DNA from: Opitutus sp.
Lineage (GTDB): Bacteria > Verrucomicrobiota > Verrucomicrobiia > Opitutales > Opitutaceae
Length of the DNA: 35,428 nt
Reading direction: 5' to 3'
Assembly (NCBI GenBank): GCA_025361365.1
Contig: JANYAM010000060.1
Span: forward strand, 1 to 35,428
Part shown: one piece after another, positions 1 through 6,414 of the stretch
Position numbering within the stretch: the first letter of the stretch is position 1
Layout: each line of letters opens with the position of its first letter
Notes under the pieces: model-generated
Seen by the model: only the letters and a program-made list of their open reading frames with translations
Database searches by the model: none
Told to the model about the DNA's origin: nothing
Made by a program: the position numbers and the translations under genes

Positions 1-1047
1 GAGGTTGTTGATGCCCATCGCGACGCCGATCATCTCCTTCGTGTAGCGGCGGAAGTAGGAGACGAGGCGGTAGAACTCCGAGTAGTTCGAGATGAGCGTG
101 GTGAAGCCGATGTGGCCGAGCATGTCGACACGGGCGAGGAAGTCGGCGGCGTCGAGGTCGCCCTCGGAGAGCAGGTTGTTCATGGTGATCTCCATGAGGA
201 CAACGATTTCCTTCCCCTTCACCATGGGCTCCTGCATGAACTGCGCGGTGGCGCAGGTGAGCATGTCGACGTTGACGTGCGTGACGGGCCGGAAGCTGCC
301 GCGCTCGACAAGCACGGCCTGGTGGTGCAGCGCCTCGGAGGGTTGCAGCACCTCGCCATTGGGAGAGAACATCACGGCGTTGGTCAGGCCGTATTGGACG
401 AGGCGGAGCGAGAGCAGGCGGTTGTCGACGGCGCCGAAGGCCGGGCCGCTGACGCGGAGCATGTCAATCTCGACGCGGTCGGTGCCGATGTTGTCGGCGA
501 GCGACTGGATCAGCTGAGGCGGGTCGCTGGCGTAGTTGAAGGCGGCGTAGATGAGGTTGGTGCCGACGATGCCGAGCGTCTGCTGCTGAAGGACATTCTC
601 TTTGTCCCACATGCGGACGTGGATGATGATGTCACTCGGCTCGGCGCCGACCTCGTGCTGGAAGCGCATGCCCAGCCAGCCGTGACCGTCGTTGGGGCCC
701 TTGAAGCTCTTGGCGACGACGGTATCGGCGAACACAAAAAACTTGGTGCGATCGCCGCGCTTCTCGGACAGGCGCTCCTTGAGCAGCCGGTATTCGTGGT
801 CGAGCATCGTCAGCAGGCGCTCGCGGGAGACATAGCGCGGGGCCTTGCCGTAGATGGCGTCGCTGAAGGTCATGTCGTAGGCCGACATGGTCTTGGCGAT
901 GGCGCCGGAGGCGCCGCCGACCTGGAAGAAGATGCGGGAGACCTCCTGTCCGGCGCCGATCTCCGCGATCGTGCCGTAGCGCGTGCCATCGAGATTGATG
1001 GTCAGCGCCTTGCGGTTGGTCGTGAGCAGTTCCTTTTTCTCACTCAT
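1..1047 (-). CDS. Conserved protein of unknown function, 3' end outside window
   Basis: An uninterrupted reading frame of 349 codons runs from an ATG (complement of 1045-1047) off the left edge, so the C-terminus is missing. The product looks soluble: I see no signal peptide or membrane helix. Notable stretches are GTIAEIGAGQEVSRIFFQ near residue 26, MSAYDMTFSDAIYG near 54, GRYVSRERLL-like APRYVSRERLL near 70, and a Tyr/Arg-rich segment around residues 325-340. I recall similar proteins in Bacteroidota and Verrucomicrobiota carrying inconsistent names (for example nicotinate-nucleotide adenylyltransferase or TonB receptor). I see no HxGH nucleotidyltransferase motif or barrel signature supporting either, so I assign no function. 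It is divergent from sppA, with a GC hairpin in its leader. The open frame and coherent composition make it a real gene. Confidence 0.8.
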   Translation of the reverse strand, partial: MSEKKELLTTNRKALTINLDGTRYGTIAEIGAGQEVSRIFFQVGGASGAIAKTMSAYDMTFSDAIYGKAPRYVSRERLLTMLDHEYRLLKERLSEKRGDRTKFFVFADTVVAKSFKGPNDGHGWLGMRFQHEVGAEPSDIIIHVRMWDKENVLQQQTLGIVGTNLIYAAFNYASDPPQLIQSLADNIGTDRVEIDMLRVSGPAFGAVDNRLLSLRLVQYGLTNAVMFSPNGEVLQPSEALHHQAVLVERGSFRPVTHVNVDMLTCATAQFMQEPMVKGKEIVVLMEITMNNLLSEGDLDAADFLARVDMLGHIGFTTLISNYSEFYRLVSYFRRYTKEMIGVAMGINNL

Positions 1048-1061
1048 GGTCCGGGTATATA

Positions 1062-1077
1062 GGCGGGTTTGCCCGCC
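1062..1077. repeat. GC hairpin in the leader of the unknown gene
   Basis: GGCGGG, loop TTTG, CCCGCC: a perfect 6-bp stem lying 15 bases upstream of the minus-strand ATG at 1047. No T-run follows, so it is not an intrinsic terminator. It could be a solo REP-like hairpin or a leader structure. The rest of the 1048-1230 gap shows a second small inverted repeat (GCGAT/ATCGC around 1135-1149) and no promoter I would defend. Confidence 0.4.
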
Positions 1078-1230
1078 CATGGGAAGGCTAGGAGTGTCAC
1101 AATCGGGTGCTAGCAGGGAAGATTAAGCAGCGGAGCGATTAATTATCGCGATCTTATGCTGATTTGGCGCCACTGGCCGGCCGGTCGCTTTTCGCTGGCG
1201 GATGCGGGGGGCTTGCCTAGGTTCGCCCGC

Positions 1231-3081
1231 ATGAAGAACTTCTTCACTTCTTTCTTTGCCACCCTGTCGGCCCTGATCATTTTTTTCATCGGCGCCTTTA
1301 TCTGCTGCTTCCTCTTCATCGGGGTTCTGGCGGCCCTCGGCGAGAAGAAGCCGGTGGCGGTGCAAAGCGGCTCCTACCTCGTGTTTGACATGGCGGCGAA
1401 CATCCAGGACGCGCCGGCGCAGGCCGAGGGCTTGGACCAGCTCATGGAGGCCTTCGGCAGCAAGGGGCGCCACCAGTTGCAGCTGCGCGAGGTCACCCGC
1501 GCCCTTCAGGCCGCCGCGAAGGACGACGCCATCAAGGGCGTCTACCTGACCGGCTCCTTCCGGTCGCAGGGTTACGGTTCCGGCTTTGCCGCGCTCAAGG
1601 AGGTGCGCGACGCCCTCGAGTCGTTCAAGGCTTCCGGCAAGCCCGTGAAGGCCCACCTCGATTACGCCGGCACGCGGGAGTATTACGTCGCGTCGGTGGC
1701 GGACGACCTCGTGCTCGACCCCTACGGCGCCATCGAGATGCCCGGCCTGGCCTCGCAACCGATGTTCCTCACAGGTGCGTTCGAGAAGTTCGGCATCGGC
1801 GTGCAGGTCACGCGGGTCGGCAAATACAAGAGCGCCGTCGAGCCCTACCTCCTCAAGCAGATGAGCCCCGAGAATCGCGAGCAGATCCAGAAACTGCTCG
1901 ATGACGTGTGGGCCGCGCTGACCACCAGCATCGAGACGGCGCGCAAGCTGCCCGCCGGCGCCCTGCAGAAGGTCGTCGACGAGAAAGGCCTCATCCGCGC
2001 CGACGACGCCAAGAAGCTCAAGCTCGTGGATCGCATCGCCTACCTCGACGAGATGCTCGATGAATTGAAGGCCGCGACCGGCCGGAAGGGCAGCAGCCAG
2101 CCGTTCAAGCAGGTCGCGATCAAGGACTATGCGCGCCTCGTCTCGACGGGCGGTCTGGTCGCCAAGCGGTCGGGCGAGGGCAAGCTCGAGCTCGGGAAGA
2201 GCGGCAACGGCAAGATCGCCATCGTCTACGCCGAGGGCGAGATCGTGGACGGCACGGGCAACGACGACGGCTATCTCTACGGCGACAAAACCGCCCGCCT
2301 GCTCCGACAAATCCGCCAGGACGACAGCATCAGCGCCGTCGTGCTCCGCGTGAACAGCCCGGGCGGCAGCGTCACGGCCTCCGAGGCCATCCTCCGTGAG
2401 CTGCGGCTCATCCATAAGGACAAGCCCGTCATCGTCTCGATGGGCACCGTGGCCGCCTCGGGCGGCTACTGGATCTCCACCGCCTCCGACCGGGTCTTTG
2501 CCGAGCCGGCCACCATCACCGGTTCGATCGGCGTCTTCGGCATGTTCGTCAACTTCCAGGGCCTGGCCACCGACAAACTCGGGCTGACCTTCGACACCGT
2601 GAAGACCGGCCGCTTCGCCGATGCCGCCACCGTCATCCGGCCCAAGACGGAGGCCGAGCTCGCCATCTTCCAGGCTTCCGTGGACTGGGTCTATGACCAG
2701 TTCATCGGCAAGGTCAGCGATGCCCGCAAACTCGACCGCAAGACGGTCGAGGAAATCGCCCAGGGCCGCGTCTGGTCCGGCAGCGAGGCGCTGAAACTCA
2801 AGCTCGTCGACGAGATGGGCGGCCTGGCCGACGCCGTCAAATACACCGCCACCAAGGCCGGGCTGGGTGATAATTTCCGCGTCGCGGAGTATCCGCGCAA
2901 GAAGCAGTTCGCCGAGCAGTTCAGCGAGGCGCTCGAAGGCCGGCGGCATGAAGAGTCTTCCTTCAGCGGGCCGGTCGGGGTGTTTGTCCGCGAGATGACG
3001 GCCGAGCTGAAATCGCTCAGCAAGCTCAACGATCCGCGCGGGGTCTATGCCCGGCTCCCCTTCGAGCTGCGCCTGAACTGA
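1231..3081 (+). CDS. sppA: Signal peptide peptidase SppA, 67K type
   Basis: Membrane-anchored serine protease that degrades cleaved signal peptides in the envelope. The chosen ATG at 1231 gives 616 residues, close to the E. coli enzyme, and begins directly with the N-terminal anchor (helix about residues 8-35). The frame is open back to 1156, but that extension puts 25 unlikely residues before the anchor. Two ClpP/crotonase-like repeats are present. The catalytic lysine is Lys200 in the N-terminal half (GKYKSAVEPY), and the nucleophile is Ser410 in the C-terminal half (AASGGYWIS), matching the Lys/Ser dyad of the long-form family (Lys209/Ser409 in E. coli). The motif VNSPGGS just before the nucleophile is also typical. 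sufT follows after 7 bases, so the two are probably co-transcribed. No missing residues or frameshift. Confidence 0.95.
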   Translation: MKNFFTSFFATLSALIIFFIGAFICCFLFIGVLAALGEKKPVAVQSGSYLVFDMAANIQDAPAQAEGLDQLMEAFGSKGRHQLQLREVTRALQAAAKDDAIKGVYLTGSFRSQGYGSGFAALKEVRDALESFKASGKPVKAHLDYAGTREYYVASVADDLVLDPYGAIEMPGLASQPMFLTGAFEKFGIGVQVTRVGKYKSAVEPYLLKQMSPENREQIQKLLDDVWAALTTSIETARKLPAGALQKVVDEKGLIRADDAKKLKLVDRIAYLDEMLDELKAATGRKGSSQPFKQVAIKDYARLVSTGGLVAKRSGEGKLELGKSGNGKIAIVYAEGEIVDGTGNDDGYLYGDKTARLLRQIRQDDSISAVVLRVNSPGGSVTASEAILRELRLIHKDKPVIVSMGTVAASGGYWISTASDRVFAEPATITGSIGVFGMFVNFQGLATDKLGLTFDTVKTGRFADAATVIRPKTEAELAIFQASVDWVYDQFIGKVSDARKLDRKTVEEIAQGRVWSGSEALKLKLVDEMGGLADAVKYTATKAGLGDNFRVAEYPRKKQFAEQFSEALEGRRHEESSFSGPVGVFVREMTAELKSLSKLNDPRGVYARLPFELRLN

Positions 3082-3088
3082 TCCACCC

Positions 3089-3625
3089 ATGGCTCAGGAC
3101 TACACGCTCACGAAAGATTGCCCCGCGACCGTCATTCCGGCGGGTGACAAGGTCACGCTCAAGGCCGGCACCAACGTCTTCATCACGCAGACCCTCGGTG
3201 GCAACGTCACCGTGCGCACCGACCTGGGCCTGTTCCAGATCGCAGTCGCGGACACCGGCGCCATCGGCGGCTATGCGGCCAAAGCCGAACAGCCGGTCGC
3301 TTCGGTCGCGGAGTTCAGCGAGCAGGCCGTCTGGGATGCGCTCAAGACCTGCTTCGATCCGGAAATCCCCGTCAACATCGTCGACCTCGGTTTGGTTTAT
3401 GACCTCGCCGTCGACAAGACCCCGGCGGGCAAACACCTCCTCGAGGTGAAGATGACGCTCACGGCGCCCGGCTGCGGCATGGGCCCGGTCATCGCCGAGG
3501 ACGCCCGGGCAAAAATCGCAAAGCTGCCCGACGTCGAGTCCGCCAAGGTGCACATCGTGTGGGACCCGCAATGGACCCCGCAGATGATCTCCGACACCGG
3601 CCGCAAGGTGCTCGGATTGGAGTAA
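3089..3625 (+). CDS. sufT: Putative Fe-S cluster assembly protein SufT (DUF59/MIP18 family)
   Basis: 178 residues. An N-terminal segment (about 1-62) with RDCPA-like KDCPATVIPAG and a TQTLGG motif is followed by a MIP18/DUF59 domain (about 76-178). That domain carries DPEIPVNIVDLGLVYD at about 90-105 and the conserved cysteine Cys129 in APGCGMGP. This two-part arrangement is the SufT family, an auxiliary factor for maturing Fe-S proteins in the cytoplasm. No other suf or isc genes are in the window, so here it is an isolated member linked only to sppA. Its stop codon (3623-3625) abuts the stop codon of the convergent dus gene (3626-3628) with no space between, so neither gene has room for a private terminator. 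Confidence 0.92.
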   Translation: MAQDYTLTKDCPATVIPAGDKVTLKAGTNVFITQTLGGNVTVRTDLGLFQIAVADTGAIGGYAAKAEQPVASVAEFSEQAVWDALKTCFDPEIPVNIVDLGLVYDLAVDKTPAGKHLLEVKMTLTAPGCGMGPVIAEDARAKIAKLPDVESAKVHIVWDPQWTPQMISDTGRKVLGLE

Positions 3626-4774
3626 TCAGGCTGTGATCGTGTCGAGCGAGCAGCTCTCTACGGGCGTCTCGCAGTTCGGGCGGGCGATGATGCCAGGGTA
3701 GGGTTCGGTCGCGAAGAGCTTGGCGGGTTCGGTCAGCAAATGGGCGTCGCACACGGCGAATAGCTCGGCCTCGGTCATGGCGCGGCGCATGTCGTGCAAG
3801 AATTTGCCTTCGGCGTCCACGCTCTGGCCGACGAAGTTCAGGTATTTCTTCATCTTGGCAACGTGTGCCTTCTCAGGGATGTCCGGTGTCTGCGTCTCGC
3901 GATAGAGGCGGGTGATGTATTCGCGGGCGTCAGCGAGGGTCGGTTGGAAGATCGGGGTGGAACGCTTTGCCTCCAACGCGTTGTTTGAGCTAGAAAGCGC
4001 GTTGGGGGCAACGCGCTCCACCAGCCGCTCGCGGCATTGCCGGAAAATCCACGGATTGCGGATGGCGTGGCGGCCGATCATCACGCCGGCGGCGCCGGTT
4101 TCTTCCAGGACGGCCGCGGCCTTGGCGGCCGAGGTCACGTTGCCGTTGGCCAGCACGGGACAGCGCACCGTGCGGGCAGCGATGGCAATGTGGTCGTAGT
4201 GGACATCGCTGCGATAACCTTCCTTCACGGTGCGGCCGTGGACGCTCAGCAGGTCGACACCGTGCTTGTTGATCAGGCCGAGGACGCGCTCGTAGTTTTC
4301 CGTCGAGTCGAAGCCGATGCGCATCTTGACGGTGAAGAGGCCGGGCACGGCGTCGCGGAGCGCGCCGATCAGCTCGTCGATCTTGGCCGGGTCGCGCAGG
4401 AGGCCGCCACCGACGTTCTTCTTGTAGATCTTGGGGGCCGGGCAGCCCATGTTGAGGTCGATGCCGGCGATCGGATACTTGAGCAGCTCCTTCACGGTGC
4501 GGACCATGTGGGGAATCTCCTCGCCGATGAGCTGGGCGAAGACGGGCCGGCCGGTCTTGTTCTCCACGATGGAGCGGAGGATGTGTTTCTCGGGGCGCGA
4601 CTGGGCGTGCACGCGGAAGAACTCGGTGAAGAAATAGTCCGGCGCGCCGTAGTGCGCGGCGACGCGTATGAAGGGCAGGTCGGTGACGTCCTGCATCGGC
4701 GCCAGCGCGGTGAGCGGCTGGCCGGGGATAATAGCCGTCGGAAGCTGGCGAGAGGTTGATGGCGTTGCGCTCAA
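3626..4774 (-). CDS. dus: tRNA-dihydrouridine synthase with a repeat-encoded internal insert
   Basis: FMN-dependent enzyme that reduces uridines in the tRNA D-loop. 382 residues from a TTG start (complement of 4772-4774). The only ATG, at residue 27, falls inside the conserved start of the barrel (LTALAPMQDVTD), and no in-frame ATG or GTG lies close upstream, so TTG is the best choice. I see no clear Shine-Dalgarno. The GCP active-site loop has Cys111 (NMGCPAPK). SVHGRT (about 177-182), PVLANGNV (206-213) and GVMIGRHAIRNPW (230-242) give the usual TIM-barrel and phosphate-binding pattern, followed by a helical domain. Residues about 252-274 are encoded by an inverted repeat (3956-4022) and look like an addition between barrel and helical domain. 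A second repeat begins 4 bases before the start codon. Confidence 0.93.
   Translation of the reverse strand: MSATPSTSRQLPTAIIPGQPLTALAPMQDVTDLPFIRVAAHYGAPDYFFTEFFRVHAQSRPEKHILRSIVENKTGRPVFAQLIGEEIPHMVRTVKELLKYPIAGIDLNMGCPAPKIYKKNVGGGLLRDPAKIDELIGALRDAVPGLFTVKMRIGFDSTENYERVLGLINKHGVDLLSVHGRTVKEGYRSDVHYDHIAIAARTVRCPVLANGNVTSAAKAAAVLEETGAAGVMIGRHAIRNPWIFRQCRERLVERVAPNALSSSNNALEAKRSTPIFQPTLADAREYITRLYRETQTPDIPEKAHVAKMKKYLNFVGQSVDAEGKFLHDMRRAMTEAELFAVCDAHLLTEPAKLFATEPYPGIIARPNCETPVESCSLDTITA
3956..4022. repeat. REPIN-like inverted repeat inside the dus coding sequence
   Basis: Two 25-base arms (3956-3980 and 3998-4022) are inverted copies matching at 22 of 25 positions, separated by 17 bases. Each arm is also a hairpin: AGCGCGTTG/CAACGCGCT around GGGG at 3996-4017 (9 bp, perfect), and AACGCTTTG/CAACGCGTT around CCTC at 3961-3982 (8 of 9). 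Each has GTGG at its outer foot. This hairpin pair with a short conserved foot is the plan of REP doublets. It is read in frame as residues about 252-274 of Dus. Confidence 0.75.
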
Positions 4775-4778
4775 GTAA

Positions 4779-4808
4779 CTGGATTCTTCGCTGCGCTCAG
4801 AATGACAG
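4779..4808. repeat. 30-base interspersed repeat, single arm (copy 1)
   Basis: These 30 bases (CTGGATTCTTCG... ending ...GAATGACAG) are identical to 32230-32259, 27 kb away. On the minus strand the sequence contains a small hairpin ATTCT...AGAAT. It sits 4 bases upstream of the dus TTG start codon, so it forms the untranslated leader of dus. Confidence 0.85.
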
Positions 4809-4832
4809 GCAAGGAGAGATTCAAGGGAAGGG

Positions 4833-4894
4833 GTGGGCTAGCGAGCTTGCTCGCGCTTGGCGTCATCCCGGCGCGAGCAAGCTCGCTAGCCCAC
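4833..4894. repeat. REPIN-like 24-bp perfect inverted repeat
   Basis: Arms 4833-4856 and 4871-4894 are perfect inverted copies 24 bases long with a 14-base spacer. Each arm begins or ends with GTGGG/CCCAC and itself contains a hairpin GCGAGC-TT-GCTCGC. The foot plus hairpin closely resembles REP units I know from Pseudomonas (GTGGGAGC...GCTTGCTC). It lies between the stop of the nuclease-family gene and the start of dus, where the long stem could also stop or stabilise transcripts. There is no T-run, so it is not a canonical terminator. Confidence 0.85.
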
Positions 4895-4909
4895 GGCCAG
4901 GCATCGATC

Positions 4910-5383
4910 TCACTGGTCCCCCTCGTCCTTCGGCTCTTCCTTCTGCTGCTTGAGCACGCGCTCGAGGATCTCGGACATATCCTCGACGAGGTCGAACACC
5001 TTGCGGGCGACGAAAATCGGGCGCTTCTGCTGCAGCGCGAGGACGATGGAGTCGCTCGGGCGGGCATCGAGCTCGAGGAACTTGCGGCCGAGTTCATTCT
5101 GCATGTGCAGGATGATGCGGGCGAAATAGGTGCCGTCGTTGACGTCGTTGATGATGATCCGCTCGAGGCCGATCTCGAAGCCCATGAGCAGGTGGCCGAT
5201 GAGGTCGTGGGTCAGCGGCCGCTCCTTCTTGACGCCGTTGATCGTCATCGAGATCGCACTGCCGACGCTCGGGTCCACGTAGATAACGAAGGTCTTGTCG
5301 TCGTTCCCCAGGAACACAGCGCAGCCGTTGGCCGTGGGCATCAGGCCTTTGATGGAGACTTCGACAATGTCAGCAGCGGGCAT
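4910..5383 (-). CDS. Bifunctional nuclease family protein (DUF151/BFN domain)
   Basis: 157 residues starting at the ATG at 5383. The family signature is clear: CAVFLGNDDKTFVIYVDP near residues 21-38, the PLTHDLIGHLL segment near 56-66, and ARPSDSIVLALQ near 106-117, followed by a short acidic/lysine C-terminal tail. DUF151 proteins are small cytoplasmic proteins. Some plant and bacterial members have reported DNase and RNase activity, but the physiological substrate in most bacteria is unknown, so nuclease function here is by family only. The length and motif order are normal. The gene lies between lpxI and dus on the same strand. The 135-base gap before dus is filled with two repeats, so co-transcription with dus is uncertain. 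Confidence 0.9.
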   Translation of the reverse strand: MPAADIVEVSIKGLMPTANGCAVFLGNDDKTFVIYVDPSVGSAISMTINGVKKERPLTHDLIGHLLMGFEIGLERIIINDVNDGTYFARIILHMQNELGRKFLELDARPSDSIVLALQQKRPIFVARKVFDLVEDMSEILERVLKQQKEEPKDEGDQ

Positions 5384-5426
5384 ACGGGAAAGGTGCTGGT
5401 GGCGGAGAAAAGTGCAAGTCAGGCGC

Positions 5427-5451
5427 GGCTCGTCCGGAGGACTCGCCCTAC
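5427..5451 (-). repeat. Solo REP-like hairpin with GTAG foot
   Basis: On the minus strand GTAG is followed by the imperfect hairpin GGCGAGTCC-TCC-GGACGAGCC: nine positions per arm with two internal mismatches, a typical REP irregularity. It begins one base after the lpxI stop codon (5453-5455). It is the only repeat in the 5384-5452 gap. Confidence 0.6.
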
Positions 5452-5452
5452 C

Positions 5453-6328
5453 TTAGAAGCCATGCAGCGTGATGCCCCAGGCCCTGGCCTGCGCGAGCAC
5501 GGCGGGTTTCTCGAGGACAATCACCTTGCCGGCCTCGAGAGCGGCGGCGTGGAGGCCGGCGGCGTGCATGGTCTCGAGGGTGCGCAGGCCGAAGACCGGC
5601 ACATCGAAGCGGAAGTCCTGCTTGGCCTTCACGGTCTTCACGAAAAGGGTCTCGTCGCTCTTGAAGGTGCCGGCACGGCGCAGCATGTCGTCGGTGCCCT
5701 CAAAGGCCTCGACGGCGAGGACGGTGCCTTTGCGGACGACGCAACCCTGGCCGACGTCGAGGCGGGCCATCTCGTGGGCGATGTGGATGCCGTGCTGCAC
5801 GTATTCGTCGTCGATCCCGAGCTTGCCGGTCATGGCGCCGGCGGTGGCGAGTTGGTCGTCGATGAAGGCGCGGGCGTCGAGCAGGGTGACGCCGAGCTTC
5901 TCGATCTCGGTGGCGATCGCGCCGAAGATCGTCTCGGCGTTGCGGCGCTTGAGGGAAAAGAGAATCGAGGCGGCCTTCAGGTCGGGCACGAGGCCGTGGA
6001 AGAGCTTCTTGGGCTTTACCTGGCCGGCCATGAGGGCGTAGCCGGCGCCGAAGGCCTTCAGGGTGTCGAGCATTTTGCCGACCTGGCCGACGTTCAGCGT
6101 GACGCGTTCGCTCTCCGGGAAGCTGGCGATGAGCGCCGGCTCGGTCTCGTCGTCCATGGCGATGAGCCGCAGCGGCACGCCGGCGGCGCGGATGGCGGCG
6201 GCGGTGATGACCGGATAGCTCCCACGGCCGGCGATGAGAGCGACGGGGCGGCGGGCATCAAAGCCCTGGGGCAGGAAGGCAGAAGGCACGGGGAGAGCAT
6301 GAAACGTCCAGCATCCAACACTCAACAT
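5453..6328 (-). CDS. lpxI: UDP-2,3-diacylglucosamine pyrophosphatase LpxI
   Basis: Cytoplasmic lipid A pathway enzyme that hydrolyses UDP-2,3-diacylglucosamine to lipid X and UMP, the alternative to LpxH. The conserved start VALIAGRGSYPVITAAA matches the usual LpxI opening, followed by the first domain and the C-terminal DUF1009 core with KVMKPKQDF-like TVKAKQDFRFDVPVFGLRT. The longest frame begins at ATG 6328 and gives 291 residues. Its first ten residues, however, are encoded by a heptamer repeat array and the homologous region starts only near residue 29. A GTG at 6289 (residue 14, giving 278 residues) is a plausible alternative and closer to normal family length. It lies 86 bases downstream of the tyrosine autokinase gene and might be read from the exopolysaccharide promoter. 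Confidence 0.88.
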   Translation of the reverse strand: MLSVGCWTFHALPVPSAFLPQGFDARRPVALIAGRGSYPVITAAAIRAAGVPLRLIAMDDETEPALIASFPESERVTLNVGQVGKMLDTLKAFGAGYALMAGQVKPKKLFHGLVPDLKAASILFSLKRRNAETIFGAIATEIEKLGVTLLDARAFIDDQLATAGAMTGKLGIDDEYVQHGIHIAHEMARLDVGQGCVVRKGTVLAVEAFEGTDDMLRRAGTFKSDETLFVKTVKAKQDFRFDVPVFGLRTLETMHAAGLHAAALEAGKVIVLEKPAVLAQARAWGITLHGF

Positions 6329-6399
6329 CCAACGTCCATTAGCGGCGCATGTTGATTGGGAACTGGACGTGCAACGTTCGAGGTTGAACGTTGGACGTT
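6303..6399. repeat. Inverted heptamer arrays (element A) at the lpxI start
   Basis: Left array 6303-6337 is five consecutive 7-base units on the plus strand: AACGTCC, AGCATCC, AACACTC, AACATCC, AACGTCC. Right array 6365-6399 is five units in opposite orientation: GGACGTG, CAACGTT, CGAGGTT, GAACGTT, GGACGTT. A 27-base spacer separates them. The outermost units pair perfectly and the inner ones have diverged. The element fills almost all of the gap between the autokinase stop (6415) and lpxI, and includes the ATG at 6328. Confidence 0.8.
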
Positions 6400-6414
6400 G
6401 CGGTTCGCAGCGTC

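Noticed and set aside
112-1062. 316-codon open frame on the plus strand opposite the first gene
   Set aside because: Composition is Val/Ala/Asp/Gly/His-rich without motifs. The minus strand reads a coherent protein with balanced composition and a proper ATG.
1123-3090. 655-codon open frame on the minus strand opposite sppA
   Set aside because: sppA on the plus strand is a clear family member. The antisense frame is Asp/Gly/Leu/His-rich with no motif, a codon-position shadow.
4833-4894. Intrinsic terminator between the nuclease-family gene and dus
   Set aside because: The stem is strong, but no T-run follows on either strand and each arm is a self-contained hairpin; a REP-type repeat explains it better.
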